A stretch of 64,000 nt of DNA from Burkholderiaceae bacterium (GTDB lineage Bacteria; Pseudomonadota; Gammaproteobacteria; Burkholderiales; Burkholderiaceae_C): assembly GCA_024235855.1 (NCBI GenBank), contig JACKLN010000004.1:248001-312000 (forward strand). Direction: 5' to 3'. The first letter of the stretch is position 1; each line of letters starts with the position of its first letter. The position numbers and the translations under genes are program-made. Of this stretch, positions 8,742 through 18,990 are shown piece after piece. Below the pieces are notes generated by a model. It was given only the letters and a program-made list of their open reading frames with translations, was not told where the DNA came from and made no database searches.

Positions 8742-9857
8742 ATGCCGCAACGCACGATCCCCGACCACATCGCGCTGGCGCCGATCGGCGAGCGCATCGA
8801 CTGGGTCTTCGACCTCGCCCGCCGCCACGCCGAGGCCTTTGCCAGCCCGGGCGCCTGGCTGGCCCGCCAGCGCCACCTGGCGCAGCACCCCACGGCGATC
8901 ATGGTGCTCAAGTGCATGGACGGGCGCATCAACATCCCTGTGGCCACGCAGACACCGCCGGGCATCATCCAGCCCTTCCGGAACCTGGGCGGCATCTTCG
9001 ACCTCGGCTGGCCGCACCTGGGCGAGACGCTGGTGGCGCACGTGGACAAGGTGATCGCCGCCGGCCGCGCCGGGCTGGTGATGATCACCTACCACTTCTC
9101 CAAGGGCGACCCGGCGCGCGGCTGCGCCGGCTTCCACTACCGCACCGACGACGCGCGCGCCCACACCTTCCAGATCCGCGAGCAGGTGCGCGCGCTGTTC
9201 GGAGGAGATGGTGGTGGCGGCGACTTGCCGACGATCTTCCCGCTGGTCTGCGGCTTCGAGACCGACGCGGACGCGCTGGTGCTGCACGGCGAGGACGGCC
9301 GCACCCTGTCGCTGGCCGACCTGTCACCCGCCGATGCCGACAGCCTGCCGCAGCGCCTGGCCGCCCTGCTGCCCGGCATGCCCGCGGCCATGCGCGCCGA
9401 CCTGCTGCCGCTGCTGCGTGGCAACCTGGCGCACATCGCCGAGACGCGCTGGCAGCGCGCCGCCGACGCCCGCGCGCTGGACATCGAGCACCGCGAATGG
9501 ATGCTCTGCGTGGGCCGCGGTTTCGACTGGCTGCACACGCCCAACCTGGCGCTCATCGTCGGCCCGTACAGCCCCAACCTCGAAGGTCCCATCCTGCAGG
9601 CCGCAGGCATCGTGCGTGCCAACATGGAGGCCGGCCGCATCCCCGACGACGGCTTCCTGCTGCTCACCTCGGTGCCCTACGAGGAGATCGGCGTGGACCG
9701 TGCGCGTGCGGTGCTGAAGTGCCGCTTCCTGGCCCGCTTCGCTGCCGACGCCATCGGCCGCCACGACCCGGACCTGGCCGCGCGCATGACGCTGCGGCGC
9801 GCGGTGCTGAACTGGGAGACGCGGGCGATGGAGATGCTGGGCGACGAGGCGCCCTGA
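8742..9857 (+). CDS. CsoSCA/beta-carbonic-anhydrase-like protein
   Basis: A 371-residue soluble protein with the zinc and catalytic pattern of beta-type carbonic anhydrases: Cys58-x-Asp60-x-Arg62 (LKCMDGR), then His118 (TYHFSKGD) and Cys128 (RGCAGF). The 10-residue gap between His and the second Cys, and the overall length, resemble the carboxysome shell enzyme CsoSCA rather than short beta-enzymes, yet no carboxysome or RuBisCO gene is nearby. Expected activity is reversible CO2 hydration, inferred from these residues only. The gene stands alone; a convergent DUF2721-like gene ends four bases after it. Confidence 0.7.
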   Translation: MPQRTIPDHIALAPIGERIDWVFDLARRHAEAFASPGAWLARQRHLAQHPTAIMVLKCMDGRINIPVATQTPPGIIQPFRNLGGIFDLGWPHLGETLVAHVDKVIAAGRAGLVMITYHFSKGDPARGCAGFHYRTDDARAHTFQIREQVRALFGGDGGGGDLPTIFPLVCGFETDADALVLHGEDGRTLSLADLSPADADSLPQRLAALLPGMPAAMRADLLPLLRGNLAHIAETRWQRAADARALDIEHREWMLCVGRGFDWLHTPNLALIVGPYSPNLEGPILQAAGIVRANMEAGRIPDDGFLLLTSVPYEEIGVDRARAVLKCRFLARFAADAIGRHDPDLAARMTLRRAVLNWETRAMEMLGDEAP

Positions 9858-9860
9858 GCC

Positions 9861-10313
9861 TCAGCCGCCCCGCCGGGCACCGACGATGCGGATCGTGGTC
9901 GTCGCCAGGTGCACCTCGCGCAGGAAGTAGGCCAGCCCCACCACCAGCGCCAGCGTGGCGCACAGGAACAGCGACCCCACCAGCCAGCGCAGCGGCGCAT
10001 CGAGCAGGGCCTCGAGGAACAGCGCCGCGATCACCATGCACACCAGCAGCGCCGCCAGCGTGCAGCCGGTGATGGCGGCGCTGGCCAGGTAGCGCCGGCG
10101 GTCCAGACCCTGGATCTCCCCCTGCAGGGCCGCCAGCATCTCGGGGCTGACGACGCCGGATTCGGTGAGACGTCGACCGCGGTCGATGATGCGGGCCAGC
10201 CGCCCGGCCATCACGTTGAGCATGCCGGCGATGCCGGTGAGCAGGAAGGCAGGGCCCAGCGCCAGCTGGATGGCCTGCGGCACGTCGTTGATGTTGAGGA
10301 TGGGGGCGGCCAT
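9861..10313 (-). CDS. DUF2721-like membrane protein
   Basis: A 150-residue protein with an N-terminal hydrophobic segment (ALGPAFLLTGIAGMLNVMAGRL, about residues 18-39), a charged middle (RLARIIDRGRRL), and two further membrane helices at about 80-102 and 107-130. The pattern GIAGMLNVMAGRLARIIDR is characteristic of the DUF2721 family, whose function is unknown. Divergent from the cytochrome c gene at 10477, with 163 bases between them. Confidence 0.82.
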   Translation of the reverse strand: MAAPILNINDVPQAIQLALGPAFLLTGIAGMLNVMAGRLARIIDRGRRLTESGVVSPEMLAALQGEIQGLDRRRYLASAAITGCTLAALLVCMVIAALFLEALLDAPLRWLVGSLFLCATLALVVGLAYFLREVHLATTTIRIVGARRGG

Positions 10314-10476
10314 GGGCGGTCGGTCGGTTGCGCGTCGATCCTACGCCCCCGTCCTCGCACTTTGCGCTTGCGCAAGGCGCGGCAACGCCATCCCCGCCTT
10401 CTTCAGCCGTGCTTCAGGTCAACGCCCAACCGTGGCCCCGTTGCGGCCCAACGGGCCGTACCCTCAGGAGAACGCC

Positions 10477-10788
10477 ATGCCGATCCGAAGGTCCCACACG
10501 CCCTCCGCCCTGGCCGCGCTGCTCGTCGCCGCAGCCGCATGGCCAGCCACGGCCGCCGAGTCGCCGGCAGGCCGCCTGCTGGCCTCCAACTGCTACCAGT
10601 GCCACGGCACCAACGGCCGCGGCCCGGGTTTCGACGACATCGCCGGCAAGTCCGCGCGCGAGCTCTACAAGGACCTGAAGGAATTCCAGTCGGGCGAGGA
10701 AGGCGACGGCCTGATGGCCGCGCACGCACGCGGCTACACCGACGCACAGCTGATGGCCATCGCGCGCTACCTGGCGCGCCAGCGCTGA
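10477..10788 (+). CDS. Monohaem cytochrome c, electron partner of the sulfide dehydrogenase flavoprotein
   Basis: A 103-residue exported class I cytochrome c. The signal peptide runs to about residue 28 (AATAAE region), the haem site is CYQCH near residue 38, and a late Met (GLMAAHARGY) is the likely sixth ligand. CAGGAG precedes the ATG by six bases. It is 14 bases upstream of the FAD subunit gene, so the two should form the periplasmic flavocytochrome c sulfide dehydrogenase (FccAB/SoxEF type) that passes electrons from sulfide to the respiratory or photosynthetic chain. Confidence 0.9.
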   Translation: MPIRRSHTPSALAALLVAAAAWPATAAESPAGRLLASNCYQCHGTNGRGPGFDDIAGKSARELYKDLKEFQSGEEGDGLMAAHARGYTDAQLMAIARYLARQR

Positions 10789-10802
10789 AGGGGGACCAAG
10801 CC

Positions 10803-12050
10803 ATGCAACGCAGACAACTCCTGCGCGCCACCGGTGGCGCGCTGCTGGCGGCCAGCCTGGGCGTCGGCCGCGCCGCCACCGCAACCGCCACCGGCCGCGT
10901 GATCATCGTCGGCGGCGGCATGGCCGGCAACACGCTGGCCCGCTACCTCAAGCTCTGGGGCCGCCGCCGCGTCGACGTGACCCTGGTGGACCGCGCACCG
11001 ACCTACGTCTCCAACATCATGAGCAGCCTGGTGCTCACCGGCCAGCGCAGCCTGTCGAGCCTGACCTACTCGCGCAGCGCGCTGGCGGCGCTGGGCGTGA
11101 ACCTGGTGGTCGACGAGGTGCTGGCCGTGGACCCGGCCGCGCCCAGCGTCACGTTGGCCGGCGGCGGCACGCTGCAGGCCGACCGCGTGGTGCTGGCCCC
11201 CGGCATCGCCTTCGAGCCGCCCCCGGGCTACGACGACGGCCGCATGCCGCACGCCTGGCAGGCCGGCCCGCAGACCACGCTGCTGGCGCAGCAGCTGGCC
11301 GCGCTGCCCCCGGGTGGCACGGTGGTGCTGACCATCCCGCCGACACCCTACCGCTGCCCGCCGGGCCCCTACGAACGCGCCTGCCTGCTGGCGGACTGGC
11401 TGCGCGCCAACAAGCCCGGCGCGCGGCTGCTGGTGCTGGACGCCAACCCGGACATCATCGTCGAGCAGGACAACTTCTCGGCCGCCTTCTACGGCCTGCA
11501 CGCCGACGTGCTGGAGTACCGGCCCGGCGTGAGCATCGACGCCGTGGATGCGGCCGGCATGACGCTGCACACGAACCAGGGGCCGGTGACGGCCGACGTG
11601 GTCAACCTGATCCCGCGCCAGCGCGCCGGCCGCGTCGTCACCGACGCCGGCCTGGCCACGGCGAATGGCGGGCGCTTCGCGCCGGTGGACGTGCTCAGCT
11701 ACGCCAGCACCGCAGCACCCGCGGTGCACGTGATCGGCGACAGCAGCGCCAGCACGCAGCCCAAGGCGGGCCACATCGGCAACCAGGAGGCCAAGGTCTG
11801 CGCCGACGCCCTCCTGCGGGCCTTCGGCGGCACGGCGCCCGACCCGGCGCCGGTGACGAACTCGGCCTGCTTCTCCACCATCACGATGACGCAGGCCTCT
11901 TGGCTGACGGCGGTGTTCCAGTACGACACCGCCACCCGGGCGATGGCGGCGGTGCCGGCGTCGTCGGCGGCGTCGAACGGCTGGTCGCGCGGGAACTTCG
12001 AGGACATGGACACCTGGTTCCGCGCCCTGATGTCCGACAGCTTCGGCTGA
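10803..12050 (+). CDS. fccB: Flavocytochrome c sulfide dehydrogenase, FAD subunit
   Basis: A 415-residue flavoprotein that oxidises sulfide in the periplasm. The N-terminus has a Tat-like signal (RRQLLRATGGALLAAS), fitting export with FAD bound. The dinucleotide fold GRVIIVGGGMAGNTLARYLK starts near residue 31. Redox-active cysteines are visible in YRCPPGPYERA and in NSACFS near the C-terminus, the counterpart of the NTCYS motif of the family. No other sox genes are in the window, so this is a stand-alone sulfide oxidation pair. A perfect-looking hairpin follows the stop. Confidence 0.92.
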   Translation: MQRRQLLRATGGALLAASLGVGRAATATATGRVIIVGGGMAGNTLARYLKLWGRRRVDVTLVDRAPTYVSNIMSSLVLTGQRSLSSLTYSRSALAALGVNLVVDEVLAVDPAAPSVTLAGGGTLQADRVVLAPGIAFEPPPGYDDGRMPHAWQAGPQTTLLAQQLAALPPGGTVVLTIPPTPYRCPPGPYERACLLADWLRANKPGARLLVLDANPDIIVEQDNFSAAFYGLHADVLEYRPGVSIDAVDAAGMTLHTNQGPVTADVVNLIPRQRAGRVVTDAGLATANGGRFAPVDVLSYASTAAPAVHVIGDSSASTQPKAGHIGNQEAKVCADALLRAFGGTAPDPAPVTNSACFSTITMTQASWLTAVFQYDTATRAMAAVPASSAASNGWSRGNFEDMDTWFRALMSDSFG

Positions 12051-12057
12051 GCCCGGA

Positions 12058-12087
12058 CGCAGGACAGTCCCTGCGGACTGTTCTGCG
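12058..12087 (+). terminator. Hairpin terminator after fccB
   Basis: A 13-bp stem (CGCAGGACAGTCC / GGACTGTTCTGCG, one G-U pair) with a CTGC loop begins eight bases after the fccB stop. It separates the sulfide dehydrogenase pair from the next small-protein gene. Confidence 0.75.
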
Positions 12088-12170
12088 CCTGGCGAAGCGG
12101 CCGAGCGCTGCGAGGCCCCGGGACAGCCGCGCCGGCGCGGCGGCTTGCGGCCCTGCCAGAATCGGGCCCC

Positions 12171-12386
12171 ATGGTCGTCTTCTACTGGGTCATGGGCGTG
12201 CTGGTCATCGGCACCTTCACGCCGTCGGTGCTCTACATCGTGCTGTACGCCGTCACCGGCGAGGAAGCCTGCGCGCGCCGCGCCAAGCTGCTGTGGAACT
12301 TCACCGGCGTGTTCGCGATGCTGGGCACGAACATCCTGATCTGGGGCCACGTGCTGGTGGCCCTGTGGCGGCTCTGGTTCGGATGA
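12171..12386 (+). CDS. Small two-helix membrane protein, unknown
   Basis: A 71-residue protein with two membrane helices, at about residues 4-28 (FYWVMGVLVIGTFTPSVLYIV) and 45-68 (GVFAMLGTNILIWGHVLVAL), joined by a short charged loop containing a single Cys. I do not recognise the family. Its stop overlaps an in-frame alternative start (ATGA) of the following RraA-like gene, which implies translational coupling. Confidence 0.65.
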   Translation: MVVFYWVMGVLVIGTFTPSVLYIVLYAVTGEEACARRAKLLWNFTGVFAMLGTNILIWGHVLVALWRLWFG

Positions 12387-12397
12387 AAGGTCTGCGC

Positions 12398-13120
12398 ATG
12401 AACACCGTCGACGTGCAACCCCTGTCGCCCACCATCGTCGGCGCGCTGCAGCACGTCTGCACCGCCACGCTCACCACGGTGCTGTTGAAGAAGGGCCTGC
12501 GCAACGTGTGGATGCGTGGCACCCGGCCGCTGGCGCCCGGCCAGGGCCGGCGCATCGGCCGCGCCTTCACGCTGCGCTTCGTGCCGGCGCGCGAGGACCT
12601 GGCCACGCCCGCGTCCTGGGGCAGCCCCATCTCCACCCGCGCGGCCATCGAGGCCATGCCGCCGGGCGTCATCGCCGTGGTCGGCGCCATGGGCGTCACC
12701 GACGCCGGCATCTTCGGCGACATCCTGTGCGCGCGCATGGCGCGGCGCGAGGTGGCCGGCCTCGTCACCGACGGCGTGGTGCGCGACATCCCTGGCGTGC
12801 TGGCCTCGCGCCTGCCGGTGTGGTGCCAGGGCACCGCGGCGCCGCCGTCGGTGGCCGGGCTGACCTTCGTCGGCTGGCAGGAGCCGGTGGGTTGCGGCGG
12901 CGTGGCCGTGTTCCCCAACGACGTGGTCGTGGCCGACGACGACGGTGCGGTGCTGATCCCGGCCGCGCTGCTGGAGGCCGTGGTCGACGAGGCGGTCGAG
13001 CAGGAACGCCTGGAGGCGTGGATCATGCAGGAGGTGCAGGCCGGCGCCGAACTGCCGGGCCTGTACCCGCCCAACGAGGCCCACCGCGCGCGCTACGAGG
13101 CCTGGAAGCGCGGCGGCTGA
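12398..13120 (+). CDS. RraA/HMG-aldolase-like family protein
   Basis: A 240-residue member of the RraA-like family, which includes 4-hydroxy-4-methyl-2-oxoglutarate aldolases, oxaloacetate decarboxylases and the RNase E inhibitor RraA. GAMGVTDAGIFGDILCARMARR and GLVTDGVVRDIPG carry the family's G-G-D-x20-R/D metal and substrate pattern (the GD pair and VTDGVVRD). The start at 12398 has AAAGG seven bases before it; an upstream ATG at 12383 would add MKGLR. The precise substrate cannot be read from sequence; the conserved active-site residues favour a metal-dependent aldolase/decarboxylase over RraA itself. Confidence 0.82.
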   Translation: MNTVDVQPLSPTIVGALQHVCTATLTTVLLKKGLRNVWMRGTRPLAPGQGRRIGRAFTLRFVPAREDLATPASWGSPISTRAAIEAMPPGVIAVVGAMGVTDAGIFGDILCARMARREVAGLVTDGVVRDIPGVLASRLPVWCQGTAAPPSVAGLTFVGWQEPVGCGGVAVFPNDVVVADDDGAVLIPAALLEAVVDEAVEQERLEAWIMQEVQAGAELPGLYPPNEAHRARYEAWKRGG

Positions 13121-13130
13121 TGCCGTCGAG

Positions 13131-14411
13131 CTAGGCGGGCGTGGCGCCACCGGCCCGCGCACGCGTCTGCATCAGGGCCCGCTCGGGCCCGTTTTCGGTG
13201 AGGTCGGCGGCGCGCGCGAACGCGGCGCGGGCCTCGTCGTGCCGCCCCAGGCGCGCCAGCAGGTCGCCCCGCACCGCCGGTAACCAGGGGTAGCGCGCCA
13301 AGGCCGGCAGGTCGGCCAGGGCGTCCACCAGGGCCAGCCCGGCGGCCGGCCCGTCGCACATGGCCACGGCCACGGCGCGGTTGAGTTCGACCACCGGGGA
13401 CGGTGCCACCTGGGCCAGCTGGCCGTACAGCCGCGCGATGTGCGTCCAGTCGGTGACCTCGGCCGTGGCCGCACGGGCGTGGCAGGCCGCGATGGCCGCC
13501 TGCAGGCGATACGGGCCGGCATCCATCCCCAATGCCTCGGCCCGCGCCAGCGCCGCCAGCCCGCGCGCGATGGCGGCGTGGTCCCAGCGCGCGCGGTCCT
13601 GGTCGGCCAGCAGCACCGGCTGGCCGTCGGCGCCGGTGCGCGCCGCGGTGCGCGAGGCCTGCAGTTCCAGCAGCGCCAACAGACCGTGCACCTCGGGTTC
13701 ATCGGGGGCCAGCGTGGCCAGCAGCCGGGCCAGGCGCAGCGCCTCGGCACACAGGGCCGGGCGCATCCACTGGTCGCCGCCGGTGGCGGTGTAGCCCTCG
13801 TTGAAGACCAGGTAGACCACTTCGAGCACCGCGGCCAGGCGTTCGCCCAGCGCAGCACGTGGCGGCAGGTCGAAGGGCACCTGCGCCTCGCGAAGCTTCT
13901 TCTGCGCGCGCACGATGCGCTGGGCCACGTTGGCCTCCGGTACCAGGAAGGCGCGCGCGATCTCGTGCGTGGTCAGGCCGGCCACCAGACGCAGCGTCAG
14001 CGCGACGCGGGCGTCAGGCGACAGCACCGGGTGGCAGGCGGTGAAGACCAGGCGCAGCAGGTCGTCGCCCACGGGATCGGCCTGGGCGGCAGCCACCGTG
14101 TCGGCCACGTCGGGCGTGCGGTCGGCCTGCAGCGCCTGCAGGTCCTGTGCTACGGCGGCCTGGCCGGCCGCGGCCGTCTTCAGCCGGCGAAGGTAGTCCA
14201 GCGCGCGGTTCAGGGCCGTGGTCATCAGCCAGGCCGCCGGGTTCTGCGGGATGCCGTCGCGTGGCCAGTGCTCCAGCGCGGCCACCAGGGCGTCCTGGGC
14301 CACCTCCTCGGCCACGCCCAGGTCGTGCACGCGGCGCGCGGCGGCGGCCACGATGCGCGCCGATTCGCGCTTCCAGGTGGTGGCCAGGGCATGGTGGACG
14401 CCGGAATGCAT
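13131..14411 (-). CDS. ECF42-type RNA polymerase sigma factor with TPR-like extension
   Basis: A 426-residue ECF sigma factor. Region 2 lies in the first 80 residues (VAEEVAQDALVAALEHWP, NPAAWLMTTALNRALDYLRR), region 4 at about 120-180 (LTTHEIARAFLVPEANVAQRIVRAQKKLRE). The remaining 240 residues form the helical extension (DUF6596/TPR-like) that defines ECF42. In this group the regulator has no anti-sigma factor and the gene is linked to DGPF/YCII proteins, exactly as here (14837 and 15383). It is the last gene of a minus-strand operon. The extension probably controls activity, by family knowledge. Confidence 0.93.
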   Translation of the reverse strand: MHSGVHHALATTWKRESARIVAAAARRVHDLGVAEEVAQDALVAALEHWPRDGIPQNPAAWLMTTALNRALDYLRRLKTAAAGQAAVAQDLQALQADRTPDVADTVAAAQADPVGDDLLRLVFTACHPVLSPDARVALTLRLVAGLTTHEIARAFLVPEANVAQRIVRAQKKLREAQVPFDLPPRAALGERLAAVLEVVYLVFNEGYTATGGDQWMRPALCAEALRLARLLATLAPDEPEVHGLLALLELQASRTAARTGADGQPVLLADQDRARWDHAAIARGLAALARAEALGMDAGPYRLQAAIAACHARAATAEVTDWTHIARLYGQLAQVAPSPVVELNRAVAVAMCDGPAAGLALVDALADLPALARYPWLPAVRGDLLARLGRHDEARAAFARAADLTENGPERALMQTRARAGGATPA

Positions 14412-14429
14412 GCGCCCGCCGCCTCGGCG

Positions 14430-14840
14430 TCAGAACTGCTGCGGCGCCGCCGACTCGTCCATCCAGAACACCTCCCACTGGTGACCGTCGAGATCGGTGA
14501 AGCCGTGCTGGAACATGAACCCATGGTCCACGGGCGCGTTGGGCGTGGTCGCGCCCGCCGCCACGGCCTTTGCCACCAGGGCCTCCACCTCGGCACGGCT
14601 GTCGCAGCTCAGCGCCAGCAGCACCTCGGTGGCCTTCGTGGCGTCGGCCACGGGCAGCTTGGTGAAGCCCTGGAAGAAGGGCTCGGTCAGCAGCATGACC
14701 TGGATCTGCTCGTTGATCACCAGGCAGGCCGCCTGCTCGTTGGTGAAGCGGGCGTTGAAGCCGAAGCCCAACGCGGTCCAGAAGGCCTGGGTGCGCGGCA
14801 GGTCACGCACCGGCAGGTTGACGAAGAGGCTGCGGATCAT
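14430..14840 (-). CDS. VOC-family (glyoxalase/bleomycin-resistance-like) protein
   Basis: A 136-residue protein with paired beta-alpha-beta-beta-beta modules of the vicinal oxygen chelate fold. MIRSLFVNLPVRDLPRTQAFWTALGF is the usual opening, and GFTDLDGHQWEVFWMD closes it with the H/E metal-binding region. Such VOC proteins often travel with DGPF genes and ECF42 sigma factors. Its start overlaps the stop of the DGPF gene by four bases (ATGA), so they are co-translated. Substrate unknown. Confidence 0.88.
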   Translation of the reverse strand: MIRSLFVNLPVRDLPRTQAFWTALGFGFNARFTNEQAACLVINEQIQVMLLTEPFFQGFTKLPVADATKATEVLLALSCDSRAEVEALVAKAVAAGATTPNAPVDHGFMFQHGFTDLDGHQWEVFWMDESAAPQQF

Positions 14841-15274
14841 GCGTTCCCCCCGTTCGGCCCGCCGCCGACGGCGATGCGCTTCATGCGCTCGATGTCCTCG
14901 CCGGGCGTGAAGTCGTCCATCTCGAAGAGCTGGCGCACCTCCACCACCGCCTCACGGCCGGCACCCACCGGGTTGGGGAATCGGCGCGACCAGGCCAGCG
15001 CCTCCTCGCGCGAGGCCACCTGAATCAGCGTGTAGCCGGCGATGAGTTCCTTGGTCTCGGCGAACGGCCCGTCGACCACGCGCACGCCGTCGGCGCCGTA
15101 CTGGATGCGCCAGCCGTTGCGCGACGGGTGCAGGCCGTTGCCGTCCAGCAGCACGCCGGCAGCCGCCAGTTCCTCGTGGTAGCGGCCCATCTCGGCCAGC
15201 ACGGCCGGGTCCGGGTCGGGGGTGGTGGCGGCTTCGAAGTCCGGGTGGGACTTCACGATGATCATGAAGCGCAT
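14837..15274 (-). CDS. YCII/DGPF-domain protein
   Basis: A 145-residue member of the YCII-related (DGPF) family. MRFMIIVKSHPDFEA is the opening strand, VVDGPFAETKELIAGYTLIQVASREEALAWSRRFP contains the DGPFAE/TKE signature and the conserved helix. These small proteins are common targets or partners of ECF42 sigma factors; their biochemical role is not established. AAGGAGAG lies just before the ATG on the coding strand. Confidence 0.93.
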   Translation of the reverse strand: MRFMIIVKSHPDFEAATTPDPDPAVLAEMGRYHEELAAAGVLLDGNGLHPSRNGWRIQYGADGVRVVDGPFAETKELIAGYTLIQVASREEALAWSRRFPNPVGAGREAVVEVRQLFEMDDFTPGEDIERMKRIAVGGGPNGGNA

Positions 15275-15382
15275 GGGGTTCTCTCCTTCGTTCGGCCGGC
15301 GTCATCCCGCCTTCTCCGCCACGACGCGCCAGCGTGTCGGGTTTCGACACGCCGTAGGCTCGGGGAAACCCCTTGAACGGGC

Positions 15383-15748
15383 TCAGCGCGCGCTGCCGTC
15401 GAAGCACGGCGCCAGCGCGCGCACCTCCACGGTGGCCCAGTCCGCGGCCGGGCAGCGCCCCGCGATGGCGACGGCCTCGTCGCGGCCGACGCCCTGGAGC
15501 AGGAAGAAGCCGCCGATCATCTCCTTGGCCTCGGCGTAGGGCCCGTCGATCAGGCGCGTGGCGCCGGCGCGGCGCTGCACGCGCACGGCGGTGTCGGCGC
15601 CGGCCAGCGACTCCACGTGCACCAGCTTGCCCTCGGCCGCGAGCGATTCGCCGAACTGCTGCATGCGGGCAAAGAGTTCGCGCCCCTCGGCTTCCGTGCG
15701 GGTGGCACGCTGGGCGGGATCCTCGACGATCAACAGGACATACGACAT
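15383..15748 (-). CDS. Second YCII/DGPF-domain protein
   Basis: A 121-residue paralogue of the protein at 14837: MSYVLLIVEDPAQR opens it, LIDGPYAEAKEMIGGFFLLQGVGRDEAVAIAGRCP is the signature block with Y replacing F. Start fixed at the ATG at 15748; the longer open frame upstream overlaps the next gene and looks like noise. It is 11 bases downstream of the CopD-like membrane protein and 108 bases upstream of the other DGPF gene. Confidence 0.9.
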   Translation of the reverse strand: MSYVLLIVEDPAQRATRTEAEGRELFARMQQFGESLAAEGKLVHVESLAGADTAVRVQRRAGATRLIDGPYAEAKEMIGGFFLLQGVGRDEAVAIAGRCPAADWATVEVRALAPCFDGSAR

Positions 15749-15759
15749 GGCGGTGGATG

Positions 15760-16233
15760 CTACGGCCAACGCAGCAGCGTGACGAGCAGGATCGCCGTGC
15801 CCAGCCCCAGGTTGAACGCCACCGCCGTGCGCACACGGGCCAGCGCAGCGGCGCCCGCCGGCCCGTTGCCGCTGCCCATGGCCGCCACCAGGGCACGGTA
15901 CGGCACCAGCCGGATCCAGGCGTACACCGCCAGCATCAGCGTGCCGCCGCCGGCCATCAGGTGCCAGTACAGCGGCAGCTGCAGGCTGCCACCCGTGGCC
16001 GCCACCGCCTGCGCGGCCCGGCCGATCAGCAGCGCGCCACTGAGCCAGGCCAATGGCGCAGCCACGGTCACGGCGCGGAAGAAGCGGCCCAGCACCGCGG
16101 CCATCAGCGCCAGGCGCTGCGGCGGCTCCAGCACCGCCAGCGCGGGGCGCAGGAAGAAGTGGGCGAACACCATGCCGCCGATCCAGACGAACAACGACAA
16201 CAGGTGCAGGGTCTTGAGCAGGGTCTCGGGCAT
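15760..16233 (-). CDS. CopD-like integral membrane protein
   Basis: A 157-residue protein with four membrane helices. LKTLHLLSLFVWIGGMVFAHFFLRPAL holds a conserved histidine and the W-x-G-G-x-x-F/H pattern found in CopD/DUF2269-type proteins, and LYWHLMAGGGTLMLAVYAW a second histidine, arranged as in haem- or copper-linked proteins. It heads the minus-strand operon leading into the two DGPF proteins and the ECF42 sigma factor, so it may be under the same control. Divergent from acnA with 30 bases between the start codons. Confidence 0.75.
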   Translation of the reverse strand: MPETLLKTLHLLSLFVWIGGMVFAHFFLRPALAVLEPPQRLALMAAVLGRFFRAVTVAAPLAWLSGALLIGRAAQAVAATGGSLQLPLYWHLMAGGGTLMLAVYAWIRLVPYRALVAAMGSGNGPAGAAALARVRTAVAFNLGLGTAILLVTLLRWP

Positions 16234-16263
16234 GTGTCATTCTCACCGCCAAAGGAACCCGCC

Positions 16264-18927
<2,664 letters not shown>

Positions 18928-18936
18928 AAACGGCGG

Positions 18937-18966
18937 CGGGGCCGGAAGGTCGCCCTTCCGGCCCCG
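18937..18966. terminator. Bidirectional hairpin between acnA and the chemoreceptor gene
   Basis: A perfect 13-bp stem (CGGGGCCGGAAGG / CCTTCCGGCCCCG) with a TCGC loop lies between two converging genes. A short T run exists only on the minus-strand side (the AAAA at 18927-18930), so it fits the chemoreceptor transcript slightly better, but it should stop both. Confidence 0.82.
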
Positions 18967-18990
18967 CCCGGGGTGCGCTGTGCGCGGCGG

